43,613 nt of DNA, from contig DAOWEO010000039.1 in NCBI GenBank assembly GCA_030638415.1, positions 1 through 43,613 on the forward strand, read 5' to 3'. The DNA is from Bdellovibrionales bacterium (GTDB lineage: Bacteria; Bdellovibrionota; Bacteriovoracia; Bacteriovoracales; Bacteriovoracaceae). This document shows positions 32,910 to 42,574 of this stretch, in pieces. Each line of letters starts with the position of its first letter. Position 1 is the first letter of the stretch. The notes below the pieces were generated by a model that was given only the letters and a program-made list of their open reading frames with translations, did no database searches and was not told the DNA's origin. Made by a program: the position numbers and the translations under genes.

Positions 32910-34340
32910 GTGAATAAGATCGTTGTTATATTAGTATGTTTGCTACCTGCCCTATCTTGGGCCCTGCCTATTGATTGGCATGGAAAATTTGGTGTTGATT
33001 CTACTGTTATTGAGCAGTACCGCTTTATTGAAAATGGCACTATTGCCCCAACTGATGGCTCTATGGACGCTGATCCAGCAAGTGGTGCCCACGATACTTC
33101 TAGTGTTCAAAGTTATGTCTTCTCTTTACAACCTGAGATGATCATTAATGATGCTGCAACTTTCAAGGCAGAAATCACTACTGGTTACGGCAAAGGTGGA
33201 ATTTTAGGCCGTGATACTACTACTAATCAAGTAGCACCTCAAGGAAATGCACTATTTTTAAATAGTGAGTCAAGTGGCAGTGAACAGTTATCAATGGCAC
33301 AATTTTATTTAGAGCTTTACAGTGATCTAGCAACTTATAAGGTTGGCCGCCACTCAAAGCAGTGGGGACTTGGAGCTGTTTATAGTTCTGGTAATAATTT
33401 ATGGGATCGCCACACTTTTGCCTATGATGGCGTAACAATGGATTTCAAACTAAATAATTTTAAAATCTCTCCATTTTGGGCCCGCGTAAATAGTGGTCAA
33501 CTAACTCGCCTTAACCATACTAAAGAGTATGGAGTATCATTTTTATATGACAACGTTGAGCGTGACGTTTCACTTGGCGTGCTATATGCAAAAAAGCAAA
33601 ATGGTTCTAATGCTACTGCATATACTGCAGTTGATGGTACCGGCACTTTAGGCACTAATGATGTAAAAGTTTTAGATCTATATTTCAAAACACAGTGGAA
33701 TAAGCTTACTCTTGAAATTGAGGCACCACTGATTTCTGGTACACTAGGCCATGTCTACAATGCTACCACCTCTTCTAGTTACGACGCAAAAGCTATTCTA
33801 GTTGAGACAAACTATCAGTGGAATGAGGCACTAAATATTGGGCTTAAAGTTGGACATGTCACTGGTGATAATGCAGCTGATGTTGGAAGTTTTTCTGCAA
33901 TGTATCTAAATCCAAACTTCAAAATTGGTAACATTCTTTTTGGATATAACCCAATGGCAGTTGGTGATATAACTCAAAGTTACTTTGATGCTTACGTAAC
34001 AAACGTACAGTACGTAGCATTACACAGTGAGTACATGTCAGGAAAATGGAACTGGCAAGGAAGTGTTCTATATGCCAAAGCACTCGAAGTTGCGACCACT
34101 GGACAACAATCATTTAACCACCTTAAAAACAAAGTTTTTACTGCTAGTGCAGATCAAAAAGATGACCTCGGAATTGAGTTTGATTTTAACTCAACTTATA
34201 GCTGGAACTCTGAAATCACCCTAAATATCAATATGGGATATTTGCTAACTGGTGACTATTTTGGATTTTCTGATACTGCCGTAGAAAACACGACTGCCAA
34301 TGTTATGCTTCTACAATTTGGACTTGGCGTAGAATTTTAA
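32910..34340 (+). CDS. Outer-membrane beta-barrel (porin-like) protein
   Basis: 476 residues from the GTG at 32910. The signal peptide is MNKIVVILVCLLPALSWA. The rest is alternating-strand barrel sequence rich in Gly, Asn, Thr and aromatic residues, for example YKVGRHSKQWGLGAVYSSG, and ends LLQFGLGVEF with terminal Phe, the BAM recognition pattern. The KQWGLG segment resembles alginate-type or porin constriction strands, but I cannot name a substrate. The frame also offers an ATG at 32880; AGGAG five bases before the GTG and the mapped promoter favour the later start. It is transcribed alone. Confidence 0.8.
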   Translation: MNKIVVILVCLLPALSWALPIDWHGKFGVDSTVIEQYRFIENGTIAPTDGSMDADPASGAHDTSSVQSYVFSLQPEMIINDAATFKAEITTGYGKGGILGRDTTTNQVAPQGNALFLNSESSGSEQLSMAQFYLELYSDLATYKVGRHSKQWGLGAVYSSGNNLWDRHTFAYDGVTMDFKLNNFKISPFWARVNSGQLTRLNHTKEYGVSFLYDNVERDVSLGVLYAKKQNGSNATAYTAVDGTGTLGTNDVKVLDLYFKTQWNKLTLEIEAPLISGTLGHVYNATTSSSYDAKAILVETNYQWNEALNIGLKVGHVTGDNAADVGSFSAMYLNPNFKIGNILFGYNPMAVGDITQSYFDAYVTNVQYVALHSEYMSGKWNWQGSVLYAKALEVATTGQQSFNHLKNKVFTASADQKDDLGIEFDFNSTYSWNSEITLNINMGYLLTGDYFGFSDTAVENTTANVMLLQFGLGVEF

Positions 34341-34357
34341 TTAGACCTATAAAAAAA

Positions 34358-34376
34358 GGGAGAACTTAGTTCTCCC
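34358..34376. terminator. Terminator between convergent genes
   Basis: GGGAGAAC and GTTCTCCC form an 8-bp stem with loop TTA. Seven A residues precede it (34351-34357), which is a T7 tail for the minus-strand gene ending at 34406. The plus-strand side has only a weak T/C tail. Confidence 0.85.
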
Positions 34377-34405
34377 TCCTATTACTTTTCTTATCTTAAT
34401 AAAAA

Positions 34406-36577
34406 TTATCTAAACACCGGAGCCGCTGGTGGCTGCGTTCCAAACGGCGTTGGCATTGGTGTGTTCAGTTGTTGTCCAAAATACCCCATAGGTTGTTGTC
34501 CCAAACTATTATACTGAGGTTGCTGACCAAAAGTATTATACTGTTGTGGCATTCCATATTGCGTCTGACCAAAAGTATTATACTGCTGTGGCATTCCGTA
34601 TTGCGTCTGACCAAAAGTATTATACTGCTGTGGCATTCCGTACTGCGTCTGCCCAAAAGTATTATACTGCTGTGGCATTCCGTACTGCGTCTGCCCAAAA
34701 GTATTATATTGCTGTGGCATTCCATACTGTTGCGTCCCAAAAGGGTTTTGTGTTTGCTGAGATCCAAAAGGATTTTGCGTCTGACTACTACTCGATGTTC
34801 CGTAGCGCTGGTAACTACCTAGTGCATTTGCCTGATAAAATGTATCAGCATCATATGGATCATCATCAAATTCATCATCATCCTCGCGATCACCTTCTAA
34901 TTCTGAATATTTTTTAGAATCACCAAGGTACTTACCTGCTATTTTATAGCCTTCAGATCTACGAGCAGACTCTTTTTTCCACTGCTTTTGATATTTTTCA
35001 CACTTTGACTTATCTTTCGCATATCCAAAAAAGTTTTTCTCACAACTTTTGTTCATCTTTTCCATAAAACTGTTGTAACGTTTGTCTGCACCTTTAGCGA
35101 TATCTTTTGCCTTGTCATAAGACTCGTCAGCATAGCTAGCACCCTCTTCTTTAATTTGAAAAACTTTTTGATACTCTTTATATTTTGCACGAGTTTTCTT
35201 ATCAAAAGTAAGCTCAGCATAGTCGAAGAAATCCTCATATGAATCTAAAACCACAGAGCGTTTTTTCCCTTTTTTATTTTTGCCAACAGATACTTTTTTA
35301 TTAGCATTTGAACGCTTGTCTAAAATAAGTTTCATCATATAAGTAAACTTAGCTTCATCATAAAACCCACCTTTTGCCAGCGAGTTTGCAATATCAACAG
35401 TTATAAAACGGTTATAAAAGCGCAGATCATTTTCTATTGAGCGCAGACGTCTTGAAATTTTGGCACGTTCAGCTCCCTTAGCTTTTTTCATCTTATCTTT
35501 AAGTGATACCAGCTCATCTAAAAGCGGCTTGATATCTTTTTCTTCAAGCTTACTTAAAATTGTATAGTAATCATTAACCGCCATCTCATAGGCATAACGA
35601 TCACCACTTTTTCCTTTTTTCATTAAGCGAACTGCTTCTTTTAATTTTTCACGTAGTGCAGTTGCGTTGCTAGAGCGCTGCTCCTCTTTCAATGACTCTT
35701 TAATCTTTTCTAGATCTTTAATCATTGTATTATAGTTACCAACATTTCTAGGCATAGAGGTCAGTAACTCATCAACATCAAGTACGTTTCCATTACCATC
35801 ACAAATCCACTCAAAGCGGTGCTCTGCAAGTTGCTTTTTACTTAAGAGGTCTTGCTTCATTCCACCAAAATATTCCATATTAAAACAGTTGTCTGGTTGA
35901 TCTGCAGACATATTAGAAAAGGCGGTTAGAAATTCACGAGGTGTCTCTTTTGGTGATGCAAAAAGTGCTTCAATGTGATCAATTTTACTCTTCCCATCAA
36001 AAATATCACTAAGTGCTACTTCGTGCTCGCTAACGGCGTAAGTTCCAAAGCTGGCCTTATCACGCTTAATTTTACCATCAACTAAAATACCTTTATCACT
36101 TAGACACTGCTCATAACGCTTCATCGTCGGTAATTTATCATTAGGACTTCTACCTTTAAAAAACTTATTTTTAACTTCTACAACAAAGTTACCTGAGTAA
36201 CGCTTAATATTGATACTTGGCTCAAAACAGTCAGTCATCATATAAGGAAATTTAACAGATACTTTATAGCTTCCACTATCTTGATCATACTTAAGATCCA
36301 CTTTCATCTTATCTCGACTAGAGTGGCGCAGAGCATTTATCATCTTTAGTGGGACATTTTCGTTTGTTATTTTGGAACAACTAACCGTCTCTAAACGCTC
36401 AGTTGGCTTGCCAGAATATTCAGTATCATTAACTACTGATAACTCGGCTCCACTGCTTCCTGAATTTGCATCATCTGCCCCGAAAAGAGGAATATCCTCT
36501 GATACTGACCCAAAAAATGAGTATCCTGCTGGTGCATATAAGCTAAACAGTAAACAGATAGTAAATAGTTTTTTCAT
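34406..36577 (-). CDS. Exported protein with Q/N-rich C-terminal tandem repeats
   Basis: 723 residues. A signal peptide (MKKLFTICLLFSLYAPAGYS) is followed by a beta-like region (about 50-200), a long Lys/Glu-rich helical region (about 280-570) with coiled-coil character, an acidic patch (GDREDDDEFDDDPYDAD), and a disordered tail with five near-identical 14-residue units QYGMPQQYNTFGQT flanked by QTQNPFG units. No known domain is recognised. AGAGGA five bases before the second Met fixes the start at 36577 rather than the earlier ATG at 36592. The tail is prion-like in composition and could mediate self-association at the surface. It is transcribed alone. Confidence 0.75.
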   Translation of the reverse strand: MKKLFTICLLFSLYAPAGYSFFGSVSEDIPLFGADDANSGSSGAELSVVNDTEYSGKPTERLETVSCSKITNENVPLKMINALRHSSRDKMKVDLKYDQDSGSYKVSVKFPYMMTDCFEPSINIKRYSGNFVVEVKNKFFKGRSPNDKLPTMKRYEQCLSDKGILVDGKIKRDKASFGTYAVSEHEVALSDIFDGKSKIDHIEALFASPKETPREFLTAFSNMSADQPDNCFNMEYFGGMKQDLLSKKQLAEHRFEWICDGNGNVLDVDELLTSMPRNVGNYNTMIKDLEKIKESLKEEQRSSNATALREKLKEAVRLMKKGKSGDRYAYEMAVNDYYTILSKLEEKDIKPLLDELVSLKDKMKKAKGAERAKISRRLRSIENDLRFYNRFITVDIANSLAKGGFYDEAKFTYMMKLILDKRSNANKKVSVGKNKKGKKRSVVLDSYEDFFDYAELTFDKKTRAKYKEYQKVFQIKEEGASYADESYDKAKDIAKGADKRYNSFMEKMNKSCEKNFFGYAKDKSKCEKYQKQWKKESARRSEGYKIAGKYLGDSKKYSELEGDREDDDEFDDDPYDADTFYQANALGSYQRYGTSSSSQTQNPFGSQQTQNPFGTQQYGMPQQYNTFGQTQYGMPQQYNTFGQTQYGMPQQYNTFGQTQYGMPQQYNTFGQTQYGMPQQYNTFGQQPQYNSLGQQPMGYFGQQLNTPMPTPFGTQPPAAPVFR
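34527..34736 (-). repeat. Five 42-bp tandem repeats in coding sequence
   Basis: Copies begin at 34527, 34569, 34611, 34653 and 34695, each 42 bp (14 codons), differing at only a few positions. High identity at DNA level implies recent expansion; copy number may vary between strains without frameshift. Confidence 0.9.
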
Positions 36578-36775
36578 GGCAATCCTCTTCATATTATTAA
36601 ATATTGCTTCTTCTCATTGGACATATCGGAGGATTTTAATAAAGCTTTAGGGATCTTTTTGCAGTTGGGCTATTTTATATAGATATTAGTTATCTATTGT
36701 AGTTACAGGCTTCTTAACTCAGTACCCAGCAGAAGTTCCATTTATTCGGTCTAAAAGCTGACCTTTAAAACAAGC

Positions 36776-38005
36776 TTACGCTTTAGCCCGATCAATTTTA
36801 AAAACATATCCACTAAAAAGCATATAGAGTGCCATAATCATAAAAAGTGTCTCACCATCTCCCAGGGTATTTTGAAACTGCCCTGAAATGGTCAACCCAG
36901 TAACCACCCCGGCTGATATATATCCCGGACTCGATTTCAGACGAATTGATTCAATAAACCAAAAAAGATGAAAGGCCACTAATAACAAGAAACCAACACC
37001 GCCAGCACTTGCGAGATGCTCTAAAAAATTATTATGAGCATGACCATTAAACTGCTTATGCTCAATACCATACTTAATTTTTAACTTACTCGAATTTGGT
37101 TCAAAGTTTTTATATCCAATTCCCATAACAGGTGACTCTCTGAATGCCATCCACGCTGCTTTATATTGAGAAATTCTCACACTGTTAGAGTAGAGACGAT
37201 TTTTAGAAAAAAATGTATCATTCAACTTAGTGCTACTCATTAACCCAACACCAGCGATACTACTCAGCACTAATAATCCAATCAGAAATACTTTCTTATT
37301 TTTAAAAAACAGTATCATAAAGATACCTGCAACTGCTCCAATCCATCCACCACGCGTATATGAAAAAAATAGTCCTAGTGAATTTATCACTAGTGATGGA
37401 TAAAAAATCTTATCCGAGATAAATTCACTTAACTGCTTTTTAAATATCAACATTCCAAACAGCAGTATTACTACAAACTGAATTCCATATCCGTAGCTCA
37501 TATACATGCCATACATTCCACATGCTCGATCTGCATGGCAAGCATCTTTAAAACGCAGAGGATTAAAACCTGTCAGCAGGCCAACAAGTCCACTTGTAGA
37601 AGCAACCATGGTAGTAATTAAAAAAGTATTAATAAGACGCTTCAGCCTTTTTTTATCCATGTAGTTTTCAACTAGGGCACGCATGGCAAAAACACCTAAG
37701 AAGGTAATAAAAAAATATTTCAGCTTAAATATATTTTTAAGTGGCACAGCAATATCACTAATATTTAGCAGTACTGATAGTGTGCCAAAAATTGTTATCG
37801 CCAAAAGCATCCAACTGCTAATCAGCAGAGGACACTGCATATCATCTTTAACAAAAAAGTACTTATAGCAAAAATAAATTCCCGGAATAAAAATTAGCAC
37901 ATGGCCAAGTGCCGAGACACTAAAGGAGGTAAAAATAAATAGTGCCCAAACCATTAAAGCGTAATAAGTTGTTTTAAGTAGCCTACTGCTATTATCTGAC
38001 TCCAC
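36776..38005 (-). CDS. O-antigen ligase/polymerase-type membrane protein
   Basis: 409 residues with about ten membrane helices. The periplasmic loop has SYTRGGWIGA (the R..GW of Wzy_C/WaaL proteins), VMGIGYKNF and HAHNNFLEHLASAGGVG with the conserved His. Such proteins either ligate O-antigen to lipid A-core or polymerise polysaccharide repeats. The start is GTG, abutting the stop of the GT4 gene with no spacer. With GT4 and the initiating sugar transferase it forms a small surface-polysaccharide set. Ligase versus polymerase cannot be decided. Confidence 0.85.
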   Translation of the reverse strand: MESDNSSRLLKTTYYALMVWALFIFTSFSVSALGHVLIFIPGIYFCYKYFFVKDDMQCPLLISSWMLLAITIFGTLSVLLNISDIAVPLKNIFKLKYFFITFLGVFAMRALVENYMDKKRLKRLINTFLITTMVASTSGLVGLLTGFNPLRFKDACHADRACGMYGMYMSYGYGIQFVVILLFGMLIFKKQLSEFISDKIFYPSLVINSLGLFFSYTRGGWIGAVAGIFMILFFKNKKVFLIGLLVLSSIAGVGLMSSTKLNDTFFSKNRLYSNSVRISQYKAAWMAFRESPVMGIGYKNFEPNSSKLKIKYGIEHKQFNGHAHNNFLEHLASAGGVGFLLLVAFHLFWFIESIRLKSSPGYISAGVVTGLTISGQFQNTLGDGETLFMIMALYMLFSGYVFKIDRAKA

Positions 38006-39103
38006 TTAGGACCTCATAAGTATTTCAATTTCATTTTGAATTTTTTTTATAAATTGCTCTTTCGAAAATTGCTGCGCCCTCGCCACAAGTGCCTCATGGC
38101 TAAAGCTCATCTCCTCAAATTTTTTAACTGCCTCAATTAGGTATTCAACTTCAGGACGCTCAAAAAATAGTGCCACGTCCTCATTTAGCGTTTCAAGAAC
38201 ACCACCAATTTTATAAGCAATTACCGGAGTACCACTGGCCAACGACTCAAGCGGAGTGATACCAAAATCCTCCACTCCGGGAAAAATAAATGCCTGTGCC
38301 TTAGACATTTGATCTACCACCATCTCACGAGAGACAGCACCTAAAAACTCTATCGTTGGACCGGCCATCTCTTTAAGACGTTGCTCTTCTTGCCCTTTAC
38401 CAATTATTTTAAGTGGCAATTCCATCAAATTAAAAGCCTCAATGGCCAGATCCACCCGCTTATTAGGAGCAAATGCTGTAACCATCAGATAAAAATTATC
38501 TTTTTTAGCTGCTGTATTTTCAAACTCTTTGAAATCAGCCAGATCTACAAAAGGGTGAACTACTTTTGACTCACATCCATAATATTTTGTAATTCGCTGC
38601 TGCACAAAATTAGAATTCGCAATCAGCTGATCAACATTTCGATTAGAAGCAATATCCCAGTTTGTTAGATAGTTTCGAAATATCTTACCACCCATCCGAA
38701 TCGGAAGTGATGTCGCCGGCCCAAAATAATTTTCATATTGGTCATACATATAGCGCATCGGACTATGGATATAGCAAAGATGCTTAGCACCTACAGGTTT
38801 CTCAACTCCTTTAATAACACAGTGAGAACTACTCAAAACCAAATCCGCCTCTTCAATAATTTTCAAAGACTCAACAGCTTTCGGAAAAAGTGGCAAGAGC
38901 TTACGATAATGCTTATCAACACCAGGAATCCCATTTAAAAATGAGGCTGTTATTTTTCTATTTTCAATTATTGACGAAGTTGATCCTACCTGATGAATAA
39001 GTGTATATAGTGGAGCATCTGGAAACATCTCACAAAAGACCTCCAACACCCGTTCTCCACCGCGAAACCCCGTTAACCAATCATGTAAAAGTACAACTTT
39101 CAT
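38006..39103 (-). CDS. GT4-family glycosyltransferase
   Basis: About 365 residues from MKVVLLHDWLTG, which begins with the GT-B strand and a glycine-rich RGGERVL loop. The C-terminal donor domain has the EX7E motif in GVEDFGITPLESLASGTP. It probably adds a sugar (mannose or related) to a lipid-linked intermediate in the cytoplasm. The frame opens seven codons earlier, but the residues before MKVV look non-family. It directly precedes the ligase/polymerase gene. Donor and acceptor are unknown. Confidence 0.88.
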   Translation of the reverse strand: MKVVLLHDWLTGFRGGERVLEVFCEMFPDAPLYTLIHQVGSTSSIIENRKITASFLNGIPGVDKHYRKLLPLFPKAVESLKIIEEADLVLSSSHCVIKGVEKPVGAKHLCYIHSPMRYMYDQYENYFGPATSLPIRMGGKIFRNYLTNWDIASNRNVDQLIANSNFVQQRITKYYGCESKVVHPFVDLADFKEFENTAAKKDNFYLMVTAFAPNKRVDLAIEAFNLMELPLKIIGKGQEEQRLKEMAGPTIEFLGAVSREMVVDQMSKAQAFIFPGVEDFGITPLESLASGTPVIAYKIGGVLETLNEDVALFFERPEVEYLIEAVKKFEEMSFSHEALVARAQQFSKEQFIKKIQNEIEILMRS

Positions 39104-39146
39104 AAACATATTTTGCCAGTACAATTACACCAAGTCTACCTCAGTA

Positions 39147-40061
39147 CTAATTTATAAACTTATCCATATGCTGCTGTCCAAAATCCTTAATCGCCGCTCG
39201 TTGATTACAACTTTTACAAAGAATCCTTAAATTTTCAGTAGTATTACTGCCCTTCTTGGCAAATGGCTTGCGATGGTCAATCTCTAGATTAAACGTTGAG
39301 CCACAGTTACTACACAATCCACCTGATTGACCAAATACCGCTTCTTTAGTCATGATAGGAATATGACGTGATCTATTTTTGTGCTTAATTCTATCTGCCA
39401 GCACTTCTGTATCTTTACGAACAGAGACTGCACGCACAGATTTAAATCGCTTTTTAAGATTTATGGCAACCATACTTTCGGTAGCAATATCAATAATCCC
39501 TCCAAACGATATTCCTTTTTTATGCTGGTACATACCGCGCAATTGATTAAGATTATTTACTGTTTTTTGCTCAACTGAAATATGTAACCGTACTGATTGG
39601 TCATTTTCTTTTTTAATAATATCTTTTTTAGTATCAGGCTCAATACCAAAACGTTTTTTAATTTCACCAATTTTACCTTCACACTCTTGCTTGGAACTAT
39701 TCGTAACATCACTGATAATTTTTTCTTTTTCGGCGGGCATTAGTTTGGCCTGCTTAAACAGATCACTAAGCATATTGGCATTGGTCAAAGTCAGTGTCCC
39801 TTTTTGAATTTCATTTTTAACCTGCTGATTATTTTTCGCTAACCGCATTGCACTAATTCGCCGATATGACTGAGCCTCAGAATACATCAACTCCTTGAGA
39901 CAATAATCATAGAGAGATCGATATCTCAGACTAGCAAAAAGCCTACGCCGTTCAATCTCTTCAAGATGCTCAAGAACACGGGCCAAAACTTCCCGCTCAT
40001 GTGCAACTAAGTTTTTTGTACTTTTTAACAGTTGATCATCACTTAACTGACCTATCTTCAT
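39147..40061 (-). CDS. HNH endonuclease-domain protein
   Basis: 304 residues. The helical N-terminal part (RYRSLYDYCLKELMYSEAQ, then YRRISAMRLAK) is typical of a family that occurs in many copies in Bdellovibrio-type genomes, recalled rather than searched. The C-terminal HNH fold has CSNCG, EIDHRKPFAKKGSNTTENL and CKSCNQR, so zinc-binding cysteines and the catalytic His are intact. AGGGGAAG before the ATG supports the start. It may be a mobile or defence nuclease. It splits the polysaccharide genes, which suggests insertion. Confidence 0.85.
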   Translation of the reverse strand: MKIGQLSDDQLLKSTKNLVAHEREVLARVLEHLEEIERRRLFASLRYRSLYDYCLKELMYSEAQSYRRISAMRLAKNNQQVKNEIQKGTLTLTNANMLSDLFKQAKLMPAEKEKIISDVTNSSKQECEGKIGEIKKRFGIEPDTKKDIIKKENDQSVRLHISVEQKTVNNLNQLRGMYQHKKGISFGGIIDIATESMVAINLKKRFKSVRAVSVRKDTEVLADRIKHKNRSRHIPIMTKEAVFGQSGGLCSNCGSTFNLEIDHRKPFAKKGSNTTENLRILCKSCNQRAAIKDFGQQHMDKFIN

Positions 40062-40121
40062 GCACTTCCCCTAAATAAATTTCACAAGTGAAATTAACTA
40101 TATTTATGACTGTAGTGTTTT

Positions 40122-40646
40122 TTATTTCAGATAATAGATAAGAGCTGCAGTTGTAGTAGTCAAAACAACTGCTAAAACAGATAATCCAGTAAAGTAGTAC
40201 CAAGTCTGCTGGCTAATACTTTTGAGCATCTCAATTTTATTTTCCTGCATCTCTTTTTGTATCTCAGACATACCTAATTTCAAATTAGACTCAATCTCTT
40301 TCATATCTTTTTGTGAATTATACTCGATATCTTTCATCTCTTTTTGCAAATTAGATTCGATCTCTTTCATATCTTTTTGCAAATTAGATTCGATCTCTTT
40401 AATCTCTTTTTGTATACCAGACATACCTATATTCAAATTTGATTCGATTTCTTTAATCTCCTTTTGTAGTAAAAGTGACGTCTCAGTGAGCTGTGCTCCA
40501 GTAGCAAGATCTTTTACCTCAGGATATCTTTGCTCAAGCTCCTCAAAAGCAGTCGCAAAAATTTTTGCTTTCTTTTTATCTTCACCAGCATCAGTTAAGC
40601 CCTGGTATAATTTTAAAGCAACACTGCTCATGTTATCTGCTCCCAT
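40122..40646 (-). CDS. CCDC90/DUF1640-like coiled-coil membrane protein
   Basis: About 174 residues. A short helical head (SSVALKLYQGLTDAGEDKKKAKIFATAFEE in its two parts) is followed by a coiled coil (about 55-145) made of 11-residue units QKEIKEIESNL or QKDMKEIESNL, then a C-terminal membrane helix. This is the plan of DUF1640/CCDC90 proteins, whose role in bacteria is unknown. AAGGAG five bases before the second Met favours 40646 over the ATG at 40661; a third ATG at 40631 is possible. Confidence 0.75.
   Translation of the reverse strand: MGADNMSSVALKLYQGLTDAGEDKKKAKIFATAFEELEQRYPEVKDLATGAQLTETSLLLQKEIKEIESNLNIGMSGIQKEIKEIESNLQKDMKEIESNLQKEMKDIEYNSQKDMKEIESNLKLGMSEIQKEMQENKIEMLKSISQQTWYYFTGLSVLAVVLTTTTAALIYYLK
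40275..40465 (-). repeat. 33-bp repeats encoding an 11-residue coiled-coil unit
   Basis: Units starting with TTTTTG recur at 40308, 40341 and 40374 with exact 33-bp spacing, and diverged units flank them. The period of 11 residues is a hendecad, giving a nearly straight or slightly right-handed coil. Confidence 0.75.
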
Positions 40647-40838
40647 TTGATCTCCTTGCATTATAGCCTATTTGACTCTTTTTTTCTATCAATATGCTAT
40701 AGCAAGAGTCGTTCCAAATAGATTATTCGTAACATATTAAAAACATTACTCTTTCTAAACACAGCAATCAAAAATTGACCACCAGAAAAATATACTAGAG
40801 AGCTAGACGTTTCCCCTCATCCCCATGTAAAATTTGCC

Positions 40839-42221
40839 ATGCTTAAAAAACACGAAAACATATTTCTATTTTTACAAGTCTTTGCTGACTCTGCCCTAGT
40901 TATTCTCTCTGCACTAAGTGCTTACTGGTTTCGGTTTGAATTTCTACCACAAGGTCAAGAAGGCCTTGAAATATTTCTAGCAAAGCTAACTATTGCACTT
41001 ATGCTAATAACCCTCTATTTTTTCCACCGCTATGGACTCTACCGCTCACAGCGCTTTAACAAAAAAAGCAAAGAAATTATCGCCATCTTGCAGGCAAATA
41101 CTTTTGCCGTATTTGCATCCGTACTGCTGCTCTACTTTTTAGGGCCAGGCCGTGTTTCACGAATTTTACTTTTAAGCTACCTTGGAATTTCCACCTCTAT
41201 GTTTATCATTGCACGCATGACCATCCGAAATATTTTACGTGCGGCCAGAAGAAAAGGTTATAATTTGCGGCATATTTTATTAGTGGGCAACGGCCCCCAG
41301 CTACTAAATTACATCGAAACCATCGACTACTATAAGGATGCCGGAATAAAAATTATAGGCTGGATCGACAGTATGGGTCAGGCACAAAAGCATAATATTG
41401 CTGATATTTCCCTACCACTAGAACAGGCAAAAAAGGAACTCCGCCCCGACTCTATTATCATCGGCCACGCCGGAGAGCAGGCTTATAAAACTGAGCAAAT
41501 TTTAAAAGAGGGACACAATGATGTTATCCCTATGCAGATCCTACCTAACCTACCATATAGCTTTGTCGGAAATACTGTTGACGACTTTGCAGGTATTCCT
41601 CTGATTAGTGTTAATCAACCCAACTTTTCACCGATTGATACTGCACTTAAGCGAGCATTTGACCTTCTTTCCACTGGCATAGGACTACTATTAATATCGC
41701 CACTACTTATGTTGATTGCATTAGGCGTAAAGCTTACTTCAAAAGGCCCAATTTTTTATGCCCAAAAACGCATGGGACTTGATGGCAGCGAGTTTAAGAT
41801 GTGGAAATTTAGATCCATGCGCGTTGCCACTGACCAAGACAGTGATGGAAAAATGGGCTGGACAACCCAAAACGATCCGAGAAAAACTGCCTTTGGAAAT
41901 ATTTTACGAAAGACCTCGCTTGATGAACTTCCCCAAGTCTGGAACGTCTTTATCGGAGATATGAGCCTAGTCGGTCCACGCCCAGAACAACCTTACTGGG
42001 TTGATAAATTTAAAAATGAAATTCCCATGTACATGCTACGTCACAAAATGAAAGCGGGCATTACCGGCTGGGCCCAGATCAATGGCCTGCGTGGTGACAC
42101 ATCAATTTCCAAACGCATCGAATTCGATATCTACTACATTAAAAACTGGTCTTTTTGGTTTGATATAAAAATTCTATTTCTAACTTTTTGGAAAGGATTC
42201 TTTAATAAGAATGCTTATTAA
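40839..42221 (+). CDS. Polyprenyl-phosphate sugar-1-phosphate transferase (WcaJ-like)
   Basis: 460 residues. Four N-terminal membrane helices, a cytoplasmic Rossmann-like domain (HILLVGNGPQLLNYIE), a reentrant helix (about 270-290) and the catalytic C-terminal domain with AQKRMGLDGSEFKMWKFRSMR, SLDELPQVWNV (Asp-Glu pair) and MSLVGPRPEQPYW. It moves glucose-1-P or galactose-1-P onto undecaprenyl phosphate to begin polysaccharide repeat synthesis. The length places it with the WcaJ/PssY long forms. It is transcribed opposite the other polysaccharide genes and converges on the toxin gene. Confidence 0.93.
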   Translation: MLKKHENIFLFLQVFADSALVILSALSAYWFRFEFLPQGQEGLEIFLAKLTIALMLITLYFFHRYGLYRSQRFNKKSKEIIAILQANTFAVFASVLLLYFLGPGRVSRILLLSYLGISTSMFIIARMTIRNILRAARRKGYNLRHILLVGNGPQLLNYIETIDYYKDAGIKIIGWIDSMGQAQKHNIADISLPLEQAKKELRPDSIIIGHAGEQAYKTEQILKEGHNDVIPMQILPNLPYSFVGNTVDDFAGIPLISVNQPNFSPIDTALKRAFDLLSTGIGLLLISPLLMLIALGVKLTSKGPIFYAQKRMGLDGSEFKMWKFRSMRVATDQDSDGKMGWTTQNDPRKTAFGNILRKTSLDELPQVWNVFIGDMSLVGPRPEQPYWVDKFKNEIPMYMLRHKMKAGITGWAQINGLRGDTSISKRIEFDIYYIKNWSFWFDIKILFLTFWKGFFNKNAY

Positions 42222-42238
42222 CTTACAAGTTGCAATAA

Positions 42239-42574
42239 CTAGCTAACTAACAAGCAAAGTTTTTTAACAATAGCTTCAAGCTGCTGCTCTTCAATAATTC
42301 CAATTTTTCTAGTAAGCCTTTTATTTACATCAACTGATCTAACTTGATCAAGCAGTGCGTATGTCGGCCGGTCAAAAAATTTCCCATACAGTAGTGGCCT
42401 AATTGAATTTACAGGCATCTCTTTTGAACTACAGGGGATAACAATACAGGTTGGATAAGCGAGCTCATTTAAACTGTTACTTTGTAATATTATAACGGGT
42501 CTCTCTTTTCCAGGCTCACTTCCTTTAGCAGGATTCAACGTTGCCAAATACACGTCACCACGTCTATATTTCAT
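42239..42574 (-). CDS. MazF/PemK-family endoribonuclease toxin
   Basis: 111 residues from the ATG at 42574. MKYRRGDVYLATLNPAKGSE, then KERPVIILQSN with R25, and CIVIPCSS (S49-S50) are the MazF core motifs around the RNA-cleaving site. It likely cuts mRNA at short specific sites until bound by its antitoxin. GGAGG lies nine bases upstream, inside the antitoxin gene. Earlier in-frame starts would add non-family residues. The antitoxin gene overlaps by 11 bp, the classic arrangement. It looks intact. Confidence 0.93.
   Translation of the reverse strand: MKYRRGDVYLATLNPAKGSEPGKERPVIILQSNSLNELAYPTCIVIPCSSKEMPVNSIRPLLYGKFFDRPTYALLDQVRSVDVNKRLTRKIGIIEEQQLEAIVKKLCLLVS

Noticed and set aside
34469-34917. 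Long plus-strand open frames opposite the Q-rich repeat gene
   Set aside because: They are mirror frames of the 42-bp tandem repeat; repeated coding sequence keeps the opposite strand open. No ribosome site or family likeness.
40775-40796. TTGACC followed by TATACT before the sugar transferase gene, as a sigma-70 promoter
   Set aside because: The spacer is only 10 bp, far from 16-18; no alternative -10 box lies at the right distance.
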